In this document: positions 1 through 7,179 of the stretch, in pieces
Position numbering within the stretch: the stretch's first letter is position 1
Layout: the number at the start of each line of letters is the position of its first letter
Origin: DASQHM01 sp035632095
GTDB taxonomy: Bacteria; Pseudomonadota; Alphaproteobacteria; Ferrovibrionales; Ferrovibrionaceae
Direction of reading: 5' to 3'
Length of the DNA stretch: 9,888 nucleotides
NCBI GenBank assembly: GCA_035632095.1
Contig: DASQHM010000198.1
Location: forward strand, 1-9,888
Position numbers and translations under genes: made by a program
Notes under the pieces: model-generated
Databases searched by the model: none
What the model was told of the DNA's origin: nothing
The model's input: only the letters and a program-made list of their open reading frames with translations

Positions 1-153
1 CCATCCCTGGTAGCACTGTTTTTGAAGGGACAAAATGTAGATATGGAATTGACCGAAGCCGCTAAATCTTGGAGAATGGATTGCGAGCACATCCCAAGCC
101 GTTCCAGCAGCTCCGGCGTCATTCTCCGTATGAAGGGCTTCCGCCGTGTATGA
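1..153 (+). CDS. rsmG: RsmG (GidB) 16S rRNA m7G methyltransferase, C-terminal end only
   Basis: Frame 1 is open from the window edge to a TGA at 151-153 and gives 50 residues. They match the typical RsmG C-terminus: a LFLKGQ strand, an ELTEAAKSW helix, then a closing SGVILRMKGFRRV strand. RsmG methylates N7 of G527 in 16S rRNA using S-adenosylmethionine. The SAM-binding core lies upstream of the window, so catalytic residues cannot be checked. The stop lies inside parA (8-bp overlap), which suggests co-transcription and translational coupling. The rsmG-parA-parB order is standard in alphaproteobacteria and many other bacteria, and it supports the call. Base composition is low for this window (27 G+C in the first 60 bases). 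Confidence 0.88.
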   Translation, partial: PSLVALFLKGQNVDMELTEAAKSWRMDCEHIPSRSSSSGVILRMKGFRRV

Positions 154-982
154 CCAAGAAAATTCGCCGCAACAGGGTTCTGCCAATCCCGCTCCCCGCT
201 TGAACCGCCGCATCTTGGCACTTGCCAATCAAAAGGGCGGTGTGGGGAAGACTACAACCGCTATTAATCTTGCCACCGCCCTTGCAGCGGTTGGCAAGCG
301 GGTGCTGATCATAGATCTCGACCCCCAAGGTAATGCATCTACGGGCCTGGGCATTTCCCGGGCTGGCCGAGCCGTGAGCTCTTATCACCTTTTGATTGGC
401 GCAACGGAGCTTGGACGGGCTGTTGTGGAAAGCAACATTCCGGGATTGCACATCGTGCCATCCACAATCGACCTGTCTGGGGCAGAGATCGAGCTAATCG
501 ACTTGCCGCGACGGAGCCACCGGCTTCATGATTCGTTACAAGCTTCCGGGCAGAATTACGATTATATTTTGATCGACTGTCCGCCTGCCCTCAGCCTGCT
601 GACGCTTAACGCGATGACGGCAGCTGATGCGGTGCTGGTCCCGCTGCAGTGCGAATTCTTTGCCTTGGAGGGCTTAAGTCTCTTGCTTCGGACAATCGAG
701 CGTGTGAAGGCGACTTTGAACCCACGCCTGGAAATCCAGGGCGTGGTCCTCACTATGTTTGACCGGCGCAATAATCTTTCAGACCAGGTTGCACTGGACG
801 TCCGCCATCATCTGGGTGACAAGGTTTATGAAACCGTGATCCCCCGCAACGTGCGTATTTCGGAAGCGCCGAGCCATGGCAAGCCGGCCCTATTGTACGA
901 CCACCGCTGTGCTGGTAGTGACGCGTATATCAAACTCGCGTCTGAGGTACTACGTCGTGAGAGAGGCAGATTGGCCGCATGA
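146..982 (+). CDS. parA: ParA chromosome-partitioning ATPase
   Basis: The product is 278 residues, normal for chromosomal ParA/Soj. It is a Walker-type ATPase that binds DNA non-specifically as an ATP dimer and moves ParB-parS complexes during segregation. The deviant Walker A motif KGGVGKTT spans residues 30-37, with the signature lysine at 31-position context and catalytic-loop lysine at 35. The Walker A' motif DLDPQGN is at 57-63 and Walker B ILIDCPP at 141-147. The start is a GTG at 146 with a GAAGGG-like site about 10 bases upstream, inside the rsmG end. An N-terminal extension of about 20 residues precedes the first strand, as in other alphaproteobacterial ParAs. The stop overlaps the parB ATG (ATGA, 979-982). 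The gene is less GC-rich than the leuS-holA block. Confidence 0.96.
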   Translation: MYDQENSPQQGSANPAPRLNRRILALANQKGGVGKTTTAINLATALAAVGKRVLIIDLDPQGNASTGLGISRAGRAVSSYHLLIGATELGRAVVESNIPGLHIVPSTIDLSGAEIELIDLPRRSHRLHDSLQASGQNYDYILIDCPPALSLLTLNAMTAADAVLVPLQCEFFALEGLSLLLRTIERVKATLNPRLEIQGVVLTMFDRRNNLSDQVALDVRHHLGDKVYETVIPRNVRISEAPSHGKPALLYDHRCAGSDAYIKLASEVLRRERGRLAA

Positions 983-1941
983 TTGAAGATCCCAGCAAAC
1001 GCAAAGGTTTAGGTCGGGGCCTATCGGCACTACTCGGCGATGGCACTACCGAGGACTACCCGGTTCTGGACCGGGGCCGTCCGCCACGCGAGCTACCCAT
1101 AGAATATTTGCGCCCCAATCCCAACCAACCACGAAAGCACTTCGACGAAGAATCCCTCGAACAGCTGGCTGACTCAATTCTAGAGAAGGGTCTGCTACAA
1201 CCTCTGCTGGTTCGCAAGATTCCCCAGGAGGTGAACGTCTACGAGATCGTGGCAGGTGAACGCCGGTGGCGCGCTGCCCAAAAGGCGCACTTACACCAAG
1301 TGCCTGTCATCATCCGCGCCCTGGGCGACCGGGAGGTGCTGGAAATCTCGCTGATCGAAAACATCCAGCGCCAGGATCTCTCGCCGATCGAAGAGGCAAA
1401 CGGCTACCAGCGGCTGATCGAAGAGTTCGGCTATAGCCAGGAGCAACTCGCACAATCGGTCGGCAAGAGCCGGCCGCATGTGAGCAATCTGCTTCGCCTG
1501 CTCAGTTTGCCGGAATCGATTCAGCACATGCTAAACATGGGACAGCTTAGTGCCGGCCACGCGCGCGCGCTGATCGGCAATCCCGATGCGGAGCGTCTGG
1601 CGAAGGACATCGTCGAACGCGGCCTCACGGTTCGCGATGCGGAACGCATGGCCACCAATTCCGGGAAACGCACCAGCAGCAAATCGACTCCGGCCGAACC
1701 GCAGGAAAAAGACGCCGATACGTTGGCCCTCGAACACAGCTTGTCGGCAGCACTCGGCCTGACCGTGAATTTGCGGCACAGCACCAACGGCGGCGAGCTT
1801 CGCATCCGTTATTCGAGCCTGGATCAGCTGGAAGATCTGCTGCACCGCCTGCTGCGGCAGGAAGCCGAGGAACCGCCGCCGGAAGAGCCGCTGCATCCGG
1901 GCGACGCCGGCAACGAAGTGCCGCCGGCATCGACGCACTGA
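979..1941 (+). CDS. parB: ParB chromosome-partitioning CTPase / parS-binding protein
   Basis: The product is 320 residues. ParB binds parS, uses CTP to form a sliding clamp that spreads on DNA, and stimulates ParA ATPase. Visible parts in order: an N-terminal KGLGRGLSALLGD segment (9-21) of the kind that contacts ParA; the CTP-binding N domain from about 38, with box NPNQPRKHF (47-55) and the diagnostic GERRWRAA (93-100); ENIQR (127-131); a helix-turn-helix around 153-175 (YSQEQLAQSVGKSRPHVSNLL) for parS recognition; a charged linker around 225-245; and a C-terminal dimerisation domain including LRIRYSSLDQLEDLLHRLL. The ATG overlaps the parA stop by 4 bases, so the two are co-translated. No full parS consensus was seen in the window. 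Confidence 0.97.
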   Translation: MIEDPSKRKGLGRGLSALLGDGTTEDYPVLDRGRPPRELPIEYLRPNPNQPRKHFDEESLEQLADSILEKGLLQPLLVRKIPQEVNVYEIVAGERRWRAAQKAHLHQVPVIIRALGDREVLEISLIENIQRQDLSPIEEANGYQRLIEEFGYSQEQLAQSVGKSRPHVSNLLRLLSLPESIQHMLNMGQLSAGHARALIGNPDAERLAKDIVERGLTVRDAERMATNSGKRTSSKSTPAEPQEKDADTLALEHSLSAALGLTVNLRHSTNGGELRIRYSSLDQLEDLLHRLLRQEAEEPPPEEPLHPGDAGNEVPPASTH

Positions 1942-1988
1942 GCCCGCGACAGATTCGCTGACGCGCGCGCGGACAATCGATCCATCAC

Positions 1989-2588
1989 ATGTGGAAGCGC
2001 CTCTACGATTGGACGCTGACCAAAGCGCGGCATCCGCAGGCGCCGTGGTGGCTCGCGTTCTTCTCGTTCATCGAAAGTTCGGTATTTCCGACGCCGCCCG
2101 ATCCGATCCTGGCCCTGATGGTGCTGGCGGATCGCCGGCACGTCATCCGCCTGGTGCTCAATTGCACCGCGAGCTCGGTGCTCGGTGGATTGCTCGGTTA
2201 TGCCATCGGATATTACTTGTTCGAATCGGTCGGTCGCCCGGTGCTGGAACTGACCCATGCCATGGGCCAATTCGCCACGGTGCAAAATTGCTTCAACCAC
2301 TACGGCGCGCTGATCATCCTGATCAAGGGACTGACGCCGATTCCCTACAAATTGATCACCATCACGGCCGGCGTCACCAAGCTCGACCTTGCGACGTTCA
2401 TGCTCGCGTCGCTGGCGTCGCGCGGCGCGCGTTTCGCCATCGTCGGCGCGGCCATGTATTGGGTGGATTCTCCGATCGGCGTATTCCTGCGCAAACACTT
2501 GCGGGTCGCCGCCATGCTTGCCCTGGTCCTGCTGGTTACGGTCGGCGTCTACATACTTTACGCACCCGGCGGACCGGTCTGCGGTTGA
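1989..2588 (+). CDS. yqaA: YqaA-family DedA/SNARE-associated (VTT-domain) inner-membrane protein
   Basis: The product is 199 residues, hydrophobic, with about four to five membrane segments (roughly 20-47, 53-78, 104-130, 134-157, 173-191). Family marks are FIESSVFPTPPD (27-38), which holds an acidic pair (E29, D38), GLTPIPYKLITITAG (114-128), a re-entrant-type hairpin motif, and SRGARF (144-149) with arginines 145 and 148. DedA proteins are linked to lipid-carrier flipping and membrane homeostasis; the exact substrate of the YqaA branch is not known to me. The start ATG follows parB by 47 bp with only a weak ribosome binding site, so it may be read through from parAB or have its own promoter. 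It converges on holA with 8 bp between the stops. Confidence 0.85.
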   Translation: MWKRLYDWTLTKARHPQAPWWLAFFSFIESSVFPTPPDPILALMVLADRRHVIRLVLNCTASSVLGGLLGYAIGYYLFESVGRPVLELTHAMGQFATVQNCFNHYGALIILIKGLTPIPYKLITITAGVTKLDLATFMLASLASRGARFAIVGAAMYWVDSPIGVFLRKHLRVAAMLALVLLVTVGVYILYAPGGPVCG

Positions 2589-2615
2589 TCGTGTCGTCAA
2601 CGCCGCGCGGCGTTG
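2584..2615. repeat. Nested palindromes at the yqaA/holA convergent junction
   Basis: Two inverted repeats meet here. GTTGA (2584-2588) and TCAAC (2597-2601) are complementary around an 8-base gap, and each arm supplies one of the two stop codons. Directly adjoining is a perfect 18-bp palindrome, CAACGCCGCGCGGCGTTG (2598-2615), covering the last holA codons and stop. The yqaA transcript could fold it as a GC hairpin with a small loop, which would suit transcription termination, but there is no T tract on either strand. It could also be codon composition of an Ala-Arg-rich tail. Confidence 0.45.
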
Positions 2616-3619
2616 GCGACGCGGCGGAGCGCGACGCGGCACAATAGGTCCGCGCGGGCGCCGGTCGCCTTGCATTCGATCTCGGCCTCGAGCAGCAGAT
2701 CGAGCGCCGTCTGCGCCCGGGCGAGGGGCCAGCGCCGCAATTGATCGCGCATCGCCTGTTGCCGCCGCGGGTGCCGCGGCACCCGCAAACGATTGAGCAC
2801 GGCGTCCGCCGGCATTCCTTGCGCCAGCAATCCGGCGCCGAGATGCAGGCGCTGCAAATGCCGTTGCGCCGCCCGCAGCAAGCCGACCGGCGATTCGCCC
2901 ATCTCCAAACTGCGCTCCAGCGCGCGGTCGAGAGCGCGGGAATCGCCGCTCGCCACCGCGTCCAGCATGGTGTCGATGCTCAGGGCCGAGGAATCGCCGA
3001 TGCAGGCCTCCGCGTCTTCTAGCCGGACCGACTTGGATTTTGCGCCCATATACGTCACGAGCTTGTCGAGTTCGCCACGCGAAACGCCGCGGTCGCCGCC
3101 GAGGCGGGTCTTGAGAAAATCGAGCGCATCGTCGTCGATCGCCAGGCCCGCCTGCGACAGGACCGACTCGATCAGTACTTCGAGGGTCTCCGCATCGTCG
3201 GCATAGCAGGCGATCGCCGCCGCGTTGTCGGCGGTTTCGCATAGCTTTCGCAAACTCGAACGCGCGGGCAAATCGCCCGCCTCGATCACGACGAGCGCGT
3301 CGGCCGCGCCGGATTGCAAGACGGCTTCAAGCGGCCCCGACAACCGGTCGCCGGCGGCTGCGATGCGCACCACGCGCCGTCCGCCCGTGAGCGACAGCGC
3401 GGCGGCCTCCTCGAGCAATCGGCCCGGTTCATCGGCGATTTCGGCCATGGTCAGCGTGCCGACGCGAAAGGCGTCCTTCGTGTCGCCCGCCACCTTGACG
3501 GCAAGCGACTCGGCCCGCTCGCGCACCATCCCGCCATCGGGCCCGAAGATCAGCACGGCAACGATCTTCTCGTCCGGCCGGGCAAGAAAGCGCGCGACAT
3601 TCCGCGGCGGGATCTTCAC
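2597..3619 (-). CDS. holA: DNA polymerase III delta subunit (HolA)
   Basis: The product is 340 residues, the usual length. HolA is the wrench of the clamp loader: it opens the beta sliding clamp and loads it on primed DNA. The start chosen is the GTG at 3619, giving (M)KIPPRNVARFLARPD, a typical alphaproteobacterial HolA N-terminus; the frame stays open upstream but that extension looks non-coding. Visible family features are VLIFGPDGGMVRERAE (22-37), GGRRVVRI (79-86), the VIEAGDLPARSSLRK segment (111-125), and an arginine-rich C-terminal collar domain. As in the family, no functional Walker A motif is present. It is third in the leuS-lptE-holA block, 52 bp after lptE. No good ribosome binding site lies just before the GTG; a short coupled leader may serve instead. 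Confidence 0.94.
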   Translation of the reverse strand: MKIPPRNVARFLARPDEKIVAVLIFGPDGGMVRERAESLAVKVAGDTKDAFRVGTLTMAEIADEPGRLLEEAAALSLTGGRRVVRIAAAGDRLSGPLEAVLQSGAADALVVIEAGDLPARSSLRKLCETADNAAAIACYADDAETLEVLIESVLSQAGLAIDDDALDFLKTRLGGDRGVSRGELDKLVTYMGAKSKSVRLEDAEACIGDSSALSIDTMLDAVASGDSRALDRALERSLEMGESPVGLLRAAQRHLQRLHLGAGLLAQGMPADAVLNRLRVPRHPRRQQAMRDQLRRWPLARAQTALDLLLEAEIECKATGARADLLCRVALRRVANAARR

Positions 3620-3633
3620 GGCGTGATCCGCAT
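3616..3633 (-). other. Possible 5-codon leader overlapping the holA start
   Basis: A GGAG (3642-3645 on the minus strand), spaced 8 bases from an ATG at 3633, opens a frame of five codons (MRITP). It ends in a TGA overlapping the holA GTG as GTGA. This gives the only convincing Shine-Dalgarno near the holA start, so ribosomes could reach holA by termination-reinitiation. It may be chance; nothing but spacing and overlap supports it. Confidence 0.3.
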
Positions 3634-3671
3634 TGACGGCGCTCCGGCCGCGAACGCGAGCACGCGCCTCA

Positions 3672-4196
3672 CTAATGCGCCGGCGCGACGCCGCGGGCGA
3701 ACCATGTCGCCAACTCGCCGCGCATCTGCTCGGCCAACTCGCGCGCCAGCCGTTGGCGCACGTCCCGCTCCGCCGCGACGTTGCCGAAGTCGGCGCGCAA
3801 CACGTCGTAGGACGAAGCCGCCCGCGCCGTTCCCTGATGCACAAGCTGATTGTTGCGCGCGTCGTACAACTGATACGAGACCTGCAGCAGCAACTCGCGC
3901 CGCGTAACCTCGCTCTGCTGGTTCACCACCACGTCCTGAAACGCTTCAACCATGGCCGCCGACAGCGTGTAGCGGAGATTCCGCGGCGGCCCGTCCGGCG
4001 TCAGCCGATCGAGCAGATCGTTGCGCAGCAATTGCGCCGTGCGCGGCGAGGCCCGGGACAGCACGGTGCCGACATTGATGCTCTCCAGTTCCGGCGACGT
4101 GCCGGCGCCGTATTGCGACGTGCCGTAAAGCGGCCGGAACCCGCATGCGCCCAACAGCAGGATGCATGCGAGCGCGAACGCCCTAGACCACCACAT
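3672..4196 (-). CDS. lptE: LptE, LPS-assembly outer-membrane lipoprotein
   Basis: The product is 174 residues. LptE plugs the LptD barrel and helps deliver lipopolysaccharide to the outer surface. The N-terminus is a lipoprotein signal: a hydrophobic stretch at 5-15, then lipobox LGAC with the lipidated cysteine at 18, followed by GFRPLYG, the hallmark opening of mature LptE. Glycine at +2 is compatible with sorting to the outer membrane. The rest shows the family's alternating strand and helix pattern (YTLSAAMVEAFQDV, LLLQVSYQLYDA, RQRLARELAEQMRGEL). The ATG lies 14 bases inside the 3' end of leuS, so the two are probably translationally coupled. The leuS-lptE-holA order is conserved widely in proteobacteria and supports the call. 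Confidence 0.93.
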   Translation of the reverse strand: MWWSRAFALACILLLGACGFRPLYGTSQYGAGTSPELESINVGTVLSRASPRTAQLLRNDLLDRLTPDGPPRNLRYTLSAAMVEAFQDVVVNQQSEVTRRELLLQVSYQLYDARNNQLVHQGTARAASSYDVLRADFGNVAAERDVRQRLARELAEQMRGELATWFARGVAPAH

Positions 4197-6756
4197 TGAC
4201 GATCCGATTGGGCACCACGATCACCTTGCGCAAGGTGCGCCCGGCAATGGCGCGTTGCACATTCTCCTGCGAAAGGGCCGCCGCTTCCAGCGCCGCCTGG
4301 TCGAGATCGCGCGACACCTCGATGGTGGCGCGGAGCTTGCCGCCCACCTGAACCGCGACCATCACCGTGTCCTGGTACACCAGCTCCGGCGCGGCTTCGG
4401 GCCAAGCCGTATCGGCGAGCAGTGTTTGATGACCGAGCGCCGCCCACATCTCCTCGCCGAGATGCGGCATCATCGGCCCGACCAGGCACACCAGAATTTC
4501 CAGCGCCTCGCGAAGGGCATGGGAATCGCCCGCATCGCCGGGGCGGAATTCCTGCAGCGTGTTGGCGAGCTCGTAGATGCGCGCGACCGCGCGATTGAAG
4601 TGGAACGTCTCGATATCGTTGGTCACCGCGGCGACGGTGCGATGCGCGGCCTGCCGAAGTGCGAAGGCCGGCGCCGAAAGCGCGGCCGGCATCGCCGCGC
4701 CTGTCGCCGGCAGTGCGGGCAGCGCCTCGTCCAGAATTCGCCAAAGCCGCTGCGAGAAGCGCCACGCGCCCTCGACGCCGGCCGTGGTCCATTCCATGTC
4801 GCGCTCGGGCGGGCTATCCGACAACATGAACCAGCGCGCCGTGTCAGCGCCGTATTGATCGAGAATGCTCGAAGGATCGATCACATTTTTTTTCGATTTC
4901 GACATCTTCTCGACCCGGCCGGCGGCGACCTTTTGGCCGTCGAGCGAGATCCAGTTTCCATCCGGCCCGCGCGTCACTTCGTTCGGCATAAGCCAGTTGC
5001 CCGATGCGTCCTGATAGGTCTCGTGACAGACCATGCCTTGGGTGAAGAGCCCGGCGAACGGTTCGTCCACGCCGACGCGACCGTCCAGTTTCAGCGCGCG
5101 CATGAAGAAGCGCGAATACAGCAGATGCAGAATGGCGTGTTCGATGCCGCCAATGTACTGATCGACCGGCAGCCAATAGTCGACGGCCGCGCGTTGCATG
5201 GGCTCGTCGGCGCGCGGCGAGCAGAACCGCCCGAAGTACCACGAGCTGTCGACGAAGGTGTCGAAGGTGTCGGTTTCGCGCCGCGCGGCCGCGCCGCATT
5301 TCGGACAGGCGACGTGCTTCCAGGTCGGATGATGATCGAGCGGATTGCCCGGCTTGTCGAAGCGCACGTCGTCGGGCAGCTTGACCGGCATGTCGCGCTC
5401 GGGCACCGGCACGATGCCGCAAGCGCCGCAGTGGATCACGGGGATCGGACAGCCCCAATAGCGCTGGCGCGATACCAGCCAATCCCGCTGGCGGAAGTTC
5501 ACCACGCCCTTGCCGATGCCCATGGCTTCGGCCTTGGCGATCGCCGCGCGGATCGCCTCGGGCACGTCCAGGCCGTCGAGAAATCCCGAATTGATCATGC
5601 GGCCGAGCTTTTCCGTATAGGCTTCGCGCCGCGTCGGCAGCGACGCCGGATTCTTTTCATCCGGCGGGCAGACCACCCAGAGAATCGGCAGCCGGTATTT
5701 GGTGGCGAATTCGAAATCGCGTTCGTCGTGCGCGGGGCAGCCGAAGATCGCGCCGGTGCCATATTCCATCAGCACGAAATTGACGACGAAGACCGGAACG
5801 GTGTGGCCGGGAATGAAGGGGTGCCTGGCGCGCACGCCGGTGTCGAAGCCGCGTTTCTCGGCGGTCTCGATCAGTGCCTCGCTGGTGCCCGTGCGCAAGG
5901 ATTCGGCGACGAACGCCGCCGCCGCGGCATTCTCCTTTGCCAATGCTTGCGCGAAGGGATGCTCGGGCGAGATGGCGAGAAAGCTGGCGCCGAACAAGGT
6001 GTCGGGCCGGGTGGTATAGATGTCGATGCGCGGGAAATCGGGCCGGTCGACCAGGTCGAAGTGCAACTGCAATCCTTCGGAGCGCCCGATCCAATTCCTC
6101 TGCATGAGACGCACCCGGTCGGGCCAGCGGTCGAGCGTATCCAGCGCCCGCAGCAGGTCTTCCAGGAACGCTGTGATCCGGAAGAACCATTGCGTCAGCT
6201 TGCGCTTCTCCACCGGCGCGCCGGAGCGCCAGCCGCGGCCGTCGATCACCTGCTCGTTGGCGAGCACGGTCTGGTCCACCGGGTCCCAATTGACCGATGC
6301 CTCTTTGCGATAGGCGAGGCCCGCCGCCAGCAGATCTAGGAACAGCTTTTGTTGATGCCGGTAATACTCCGGATGGCACGTGGCGATCTCGCGGCTCCAG
6401 TCGAGCGACAGCCCCATGCTTTGCAGGTCGCGGCGCATGTCGGCGATGTTGGCGTAGGTCCAGTCCGCCGGATGCACGCCCTTGTCGCGCGCCGCGTTCT
6501 CCGCCGGCAAGCCAAAAGCGTCCCAGCCCATGGGATGCAGCACATTGAAGCCGCGCGCGCGTTTGTAGCGCGCCACCACGTCGCCCATGGTGTAGTTGCG
6601 CACGTGCCCCATGTGGATGCGGCCCGAGGGATAGGGAAACATCTCGAGCACGTAGTACTTTGGCTTGGAGGCGTCCTCGCCGACACGAAACGTGCCTCGC
6701 CCGGCCCATGCCGCCTGCCATTTCTTCTCGGTTTCCTTGGCGTTGTAGCGCGACAT
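4183..6756 (-). CDS. leuS: Leucyl-tRNA synthetase
   Basis: The product is 857 residues and charges tRNA-Leu in the cytoplasm. Class I marks are the HIGH-type HMGH at 48-51 (in FPYPSGRIHMGH) and KMSKS at 617-621. The CP1 editing domain is present, with the threonine-rich TTRPDT at 248-253 and the conserved aspartate in AHDERD (D344). A zinc-type insert has two CxxC pairs, at 443/446 and 484/487. Editing and synthesis both look intact. The start chosen is the ATG at 6756 (MSRYNAKETEKKW), preceded by AGGG six bases upstream. An in-frame ATG 13 codons further up lacks family support, and its extra residues derive from leader DNA that also recurs at 7494-7562. The 3' end overlaps lptE. Confidence 0.97.
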   Translation of the reverse strand: MSRYNAKETEKKWQAAWAGRGTFRVGEDASKPKYYVLEMFPYPSGRIHMGHVRNYTMGDVVARYKRARGFNVLHPMGWDAFGLPAENAARDKGVHPADWTYANIADMRRDLQSMGLSLDWSREIATCHPEYYRHQQKLFLDLLAAGLAYRKEASVNWDPVDQTVLANEQVIDGRGWRSGAPVEKRKLTQWFFRITAFLEDLLRALDTLDRWPDRVRLMQRNWIGRSEGLQLHFDLVDRPDFPRIDIYTTRPDTLFGASFLAISPEHPFAQALAKENAAAAAFVAESLRTGTSEALIETAEKRGFDTGVRARHPFIPGHTVPVFVVNFVLMEYGTGAIFGCPAHDERDFEFATKYRLPILWVVCPPDEKNPASLPTRREAYTEKLGRMINSGFLDGLDVPEAIRAAIAKAEAMGIGKGVVNFRQRDWLVSRQRYWGCPIPVIHCGACGIVPVPERDMPVKLPDDVRFDKPGNPLDHHPTWKHVACPKCGAAARRETDTFDTFVDSSWYFGRFCSPRADEPMQRAAVDYWLPVDQYIGGIEHAILHLLYSRFFMRALKLDGRVGVDEPFAGLFTQGMVCHETYQDASGNWLMPNEVTRGPDGNWISLDGQKVAAGRVEKMSKSKKNVIDPSSILDQYGADTARWFMLSDSPPERDMEWTTAGVEGAWRFSQRLWRILDEALPALPATGAAMPAALSAPAFALRQAAHRTVAAVTNDIETFHFNRAVARIYELANTLQEFRPGDAGDSHALREALEILVCLVGPMMPHLGEEMWAALGHQTLLADTAWPEAAPELVYQDTVMVAVQVGGKLRATIEVSRDLDQAALEAAALSQENVQRAIAGRTLRKVIVVPNRIVNVVV

Positions 6757-6815
6757 GGTCAACCCTGGCTGAACGCTATCCCCACCGTCTCCCATAGGGA
6801 GCGGGCGAAATCAAG
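6747..6815. repeat. Direct repeat copy A: leuS leader and start codon
   Basis: These 69 bases recur at 7494-7562 without gaps and with 8 mismatches (about 88% identity). The end over the leuS start is unchanged: the first 26 bases, including the leuS ATG, codons 2-3 and the AGGG ribosome binding site, are identical. Mismatches cluster towards the far end, before a shared GCGAAATCAAG-type end. This copy is the functional one, attached to the leuS coding region. Confidence 0.93.
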
Positions 6816-6835
6816 CGCGGCTTGGCGGCGGGCCG

Positions 6836-6858
6836 TGTGTTACGCTTGACGTAACACA
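6836..6858. promoter_or_regulatory. Inverted repeat, likely HigA operator
   Basis: A perfect 9-bp inverted repeat, TGTGTTACG / CGTAACACA, is separated by CTTGA. The -35 hexamer of the higB promoter begins in the spacer and ends in the right arm. A dimeric HigA bound here would block RNA polymerase, matching the autoregulation known for higBA modules. Binding by HigA is inferred from position. Confidence 0.75.
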
Positions 6859-6874
6859 TAATACCGCATATGAT
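6846..6874 (+). promoter_or_regulatory. Near-consensus sigma-70 promoter for higBA
   Basis: TTGACG (6846-6851), a 17-base spacer and TATGAT (6869-6874) match the housekeeping consensus at five of six positions each with ideal spacing. The expected start point, about 7 bases after the -10 box, falls at or within a base or two of the higB GTG at 6881. The mRNA is therefore predicted to have no 5' leader. Confidence 0.78.
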
Positions 6875-6880
6875 AGCGGG

Positions 6881-7162
6881 GTGATTCGCGGGTTTGCCGA
6901 CAGGGAGACGCAGGCTTTGTTCGAGGGCCGGCGTGTCCGGCAGTTCGAGCCGTTTCGCGCGCAAGCCGAACGCAAGCTGGTCATGTTGCAGCAGGCGAAA
7001 CGGCTGTTGGATTTGGCTGCGATTCCGGGCAATCGGTTGGAAGCGCTGGAGGGCAGCCGCAAGGGGCAGTTCAGCATCCGGATCAATGATCGCTGGCGTC
7101 TCTGTTTCACTTGGGCGGGCGAATTTGCGGACCATGTACAGATCGTCGATTACCACAGGTGA
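6881..7162 (+). CDS. higB: HigB-like RelE/ParE-family toxin
   Basis: The product is 93 residues, the normal size for HigB of the type II RelE/ParE superfamily. Homologues cut mRNA on the ribosome. The N-terminus MIRGFADRETQALF matches the usual HigB opening (MIxSFxDkETexlF), which fixes the GTG start. Later come IPGNRLEALEG (48-58), SIRINDRWRLCFTW (65-78) with basic residues R67, R71 and R73 in the usual catalytic strand, and the ending VQIVDYHR (86-93) with H92. No residue loss suggesting inactivation is seen. No usable Shine-Dalgarno is present, since the G run abuts the GTG; leaderless initiation is likely. The antitoxin gene follows after 17 bp. It lies opposite to leuS and DUF3576. Confidence 0.9.
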   Translation: MIRGFADRETQALFEGRRVRQFEPFRAQAERKLVMLQQAKRLLDLAAIPGNRLEALEGSRKGQFSIRINDRWRLCFTWAGEFADHVQIVDYHR

Positions 7163-7179
7163 ATTTCGAGGTTGCGAAG

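Noticed and set aside
1824..3242. A 472-codon minus-strand frame covering yqaA, the parB end and part of holA
   Set aside because: It overlaps three well-supported genes in other frames, is low-complexity Arg/Ala/Gly, and matches no family.
3620..3844. N-terminal extension of holA to an upstream start
   Set aside because: It would overlap lptE, has no family similarity, and the GTG at 3619 gives the expected HolA N-terminus and length.
4886..4893. Run of eight A (minus strand) in leuS after KMSKS as a slippage site
   Set aside because: It encodes the expected lysines of the KMSKSKKN loop in frame, and there is no alternative product or downstream signal to suggest programmed slippage.
4162..6339. 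A 725-codon open frame on the + strand opposite leuS
   Set aside because: It is antisense to a gene with every leuS motif intact. Its His/Arg/Gly-rich composition is what GC-rich codons give on the opposite strand, and no domain is recognisable.
7103..7114. TGTTTCAC in higB considered as a parS half site
   Set aside because: It matches only the left eight bases, lacks the CACGTG centre, and encodes conserved HigB residues.
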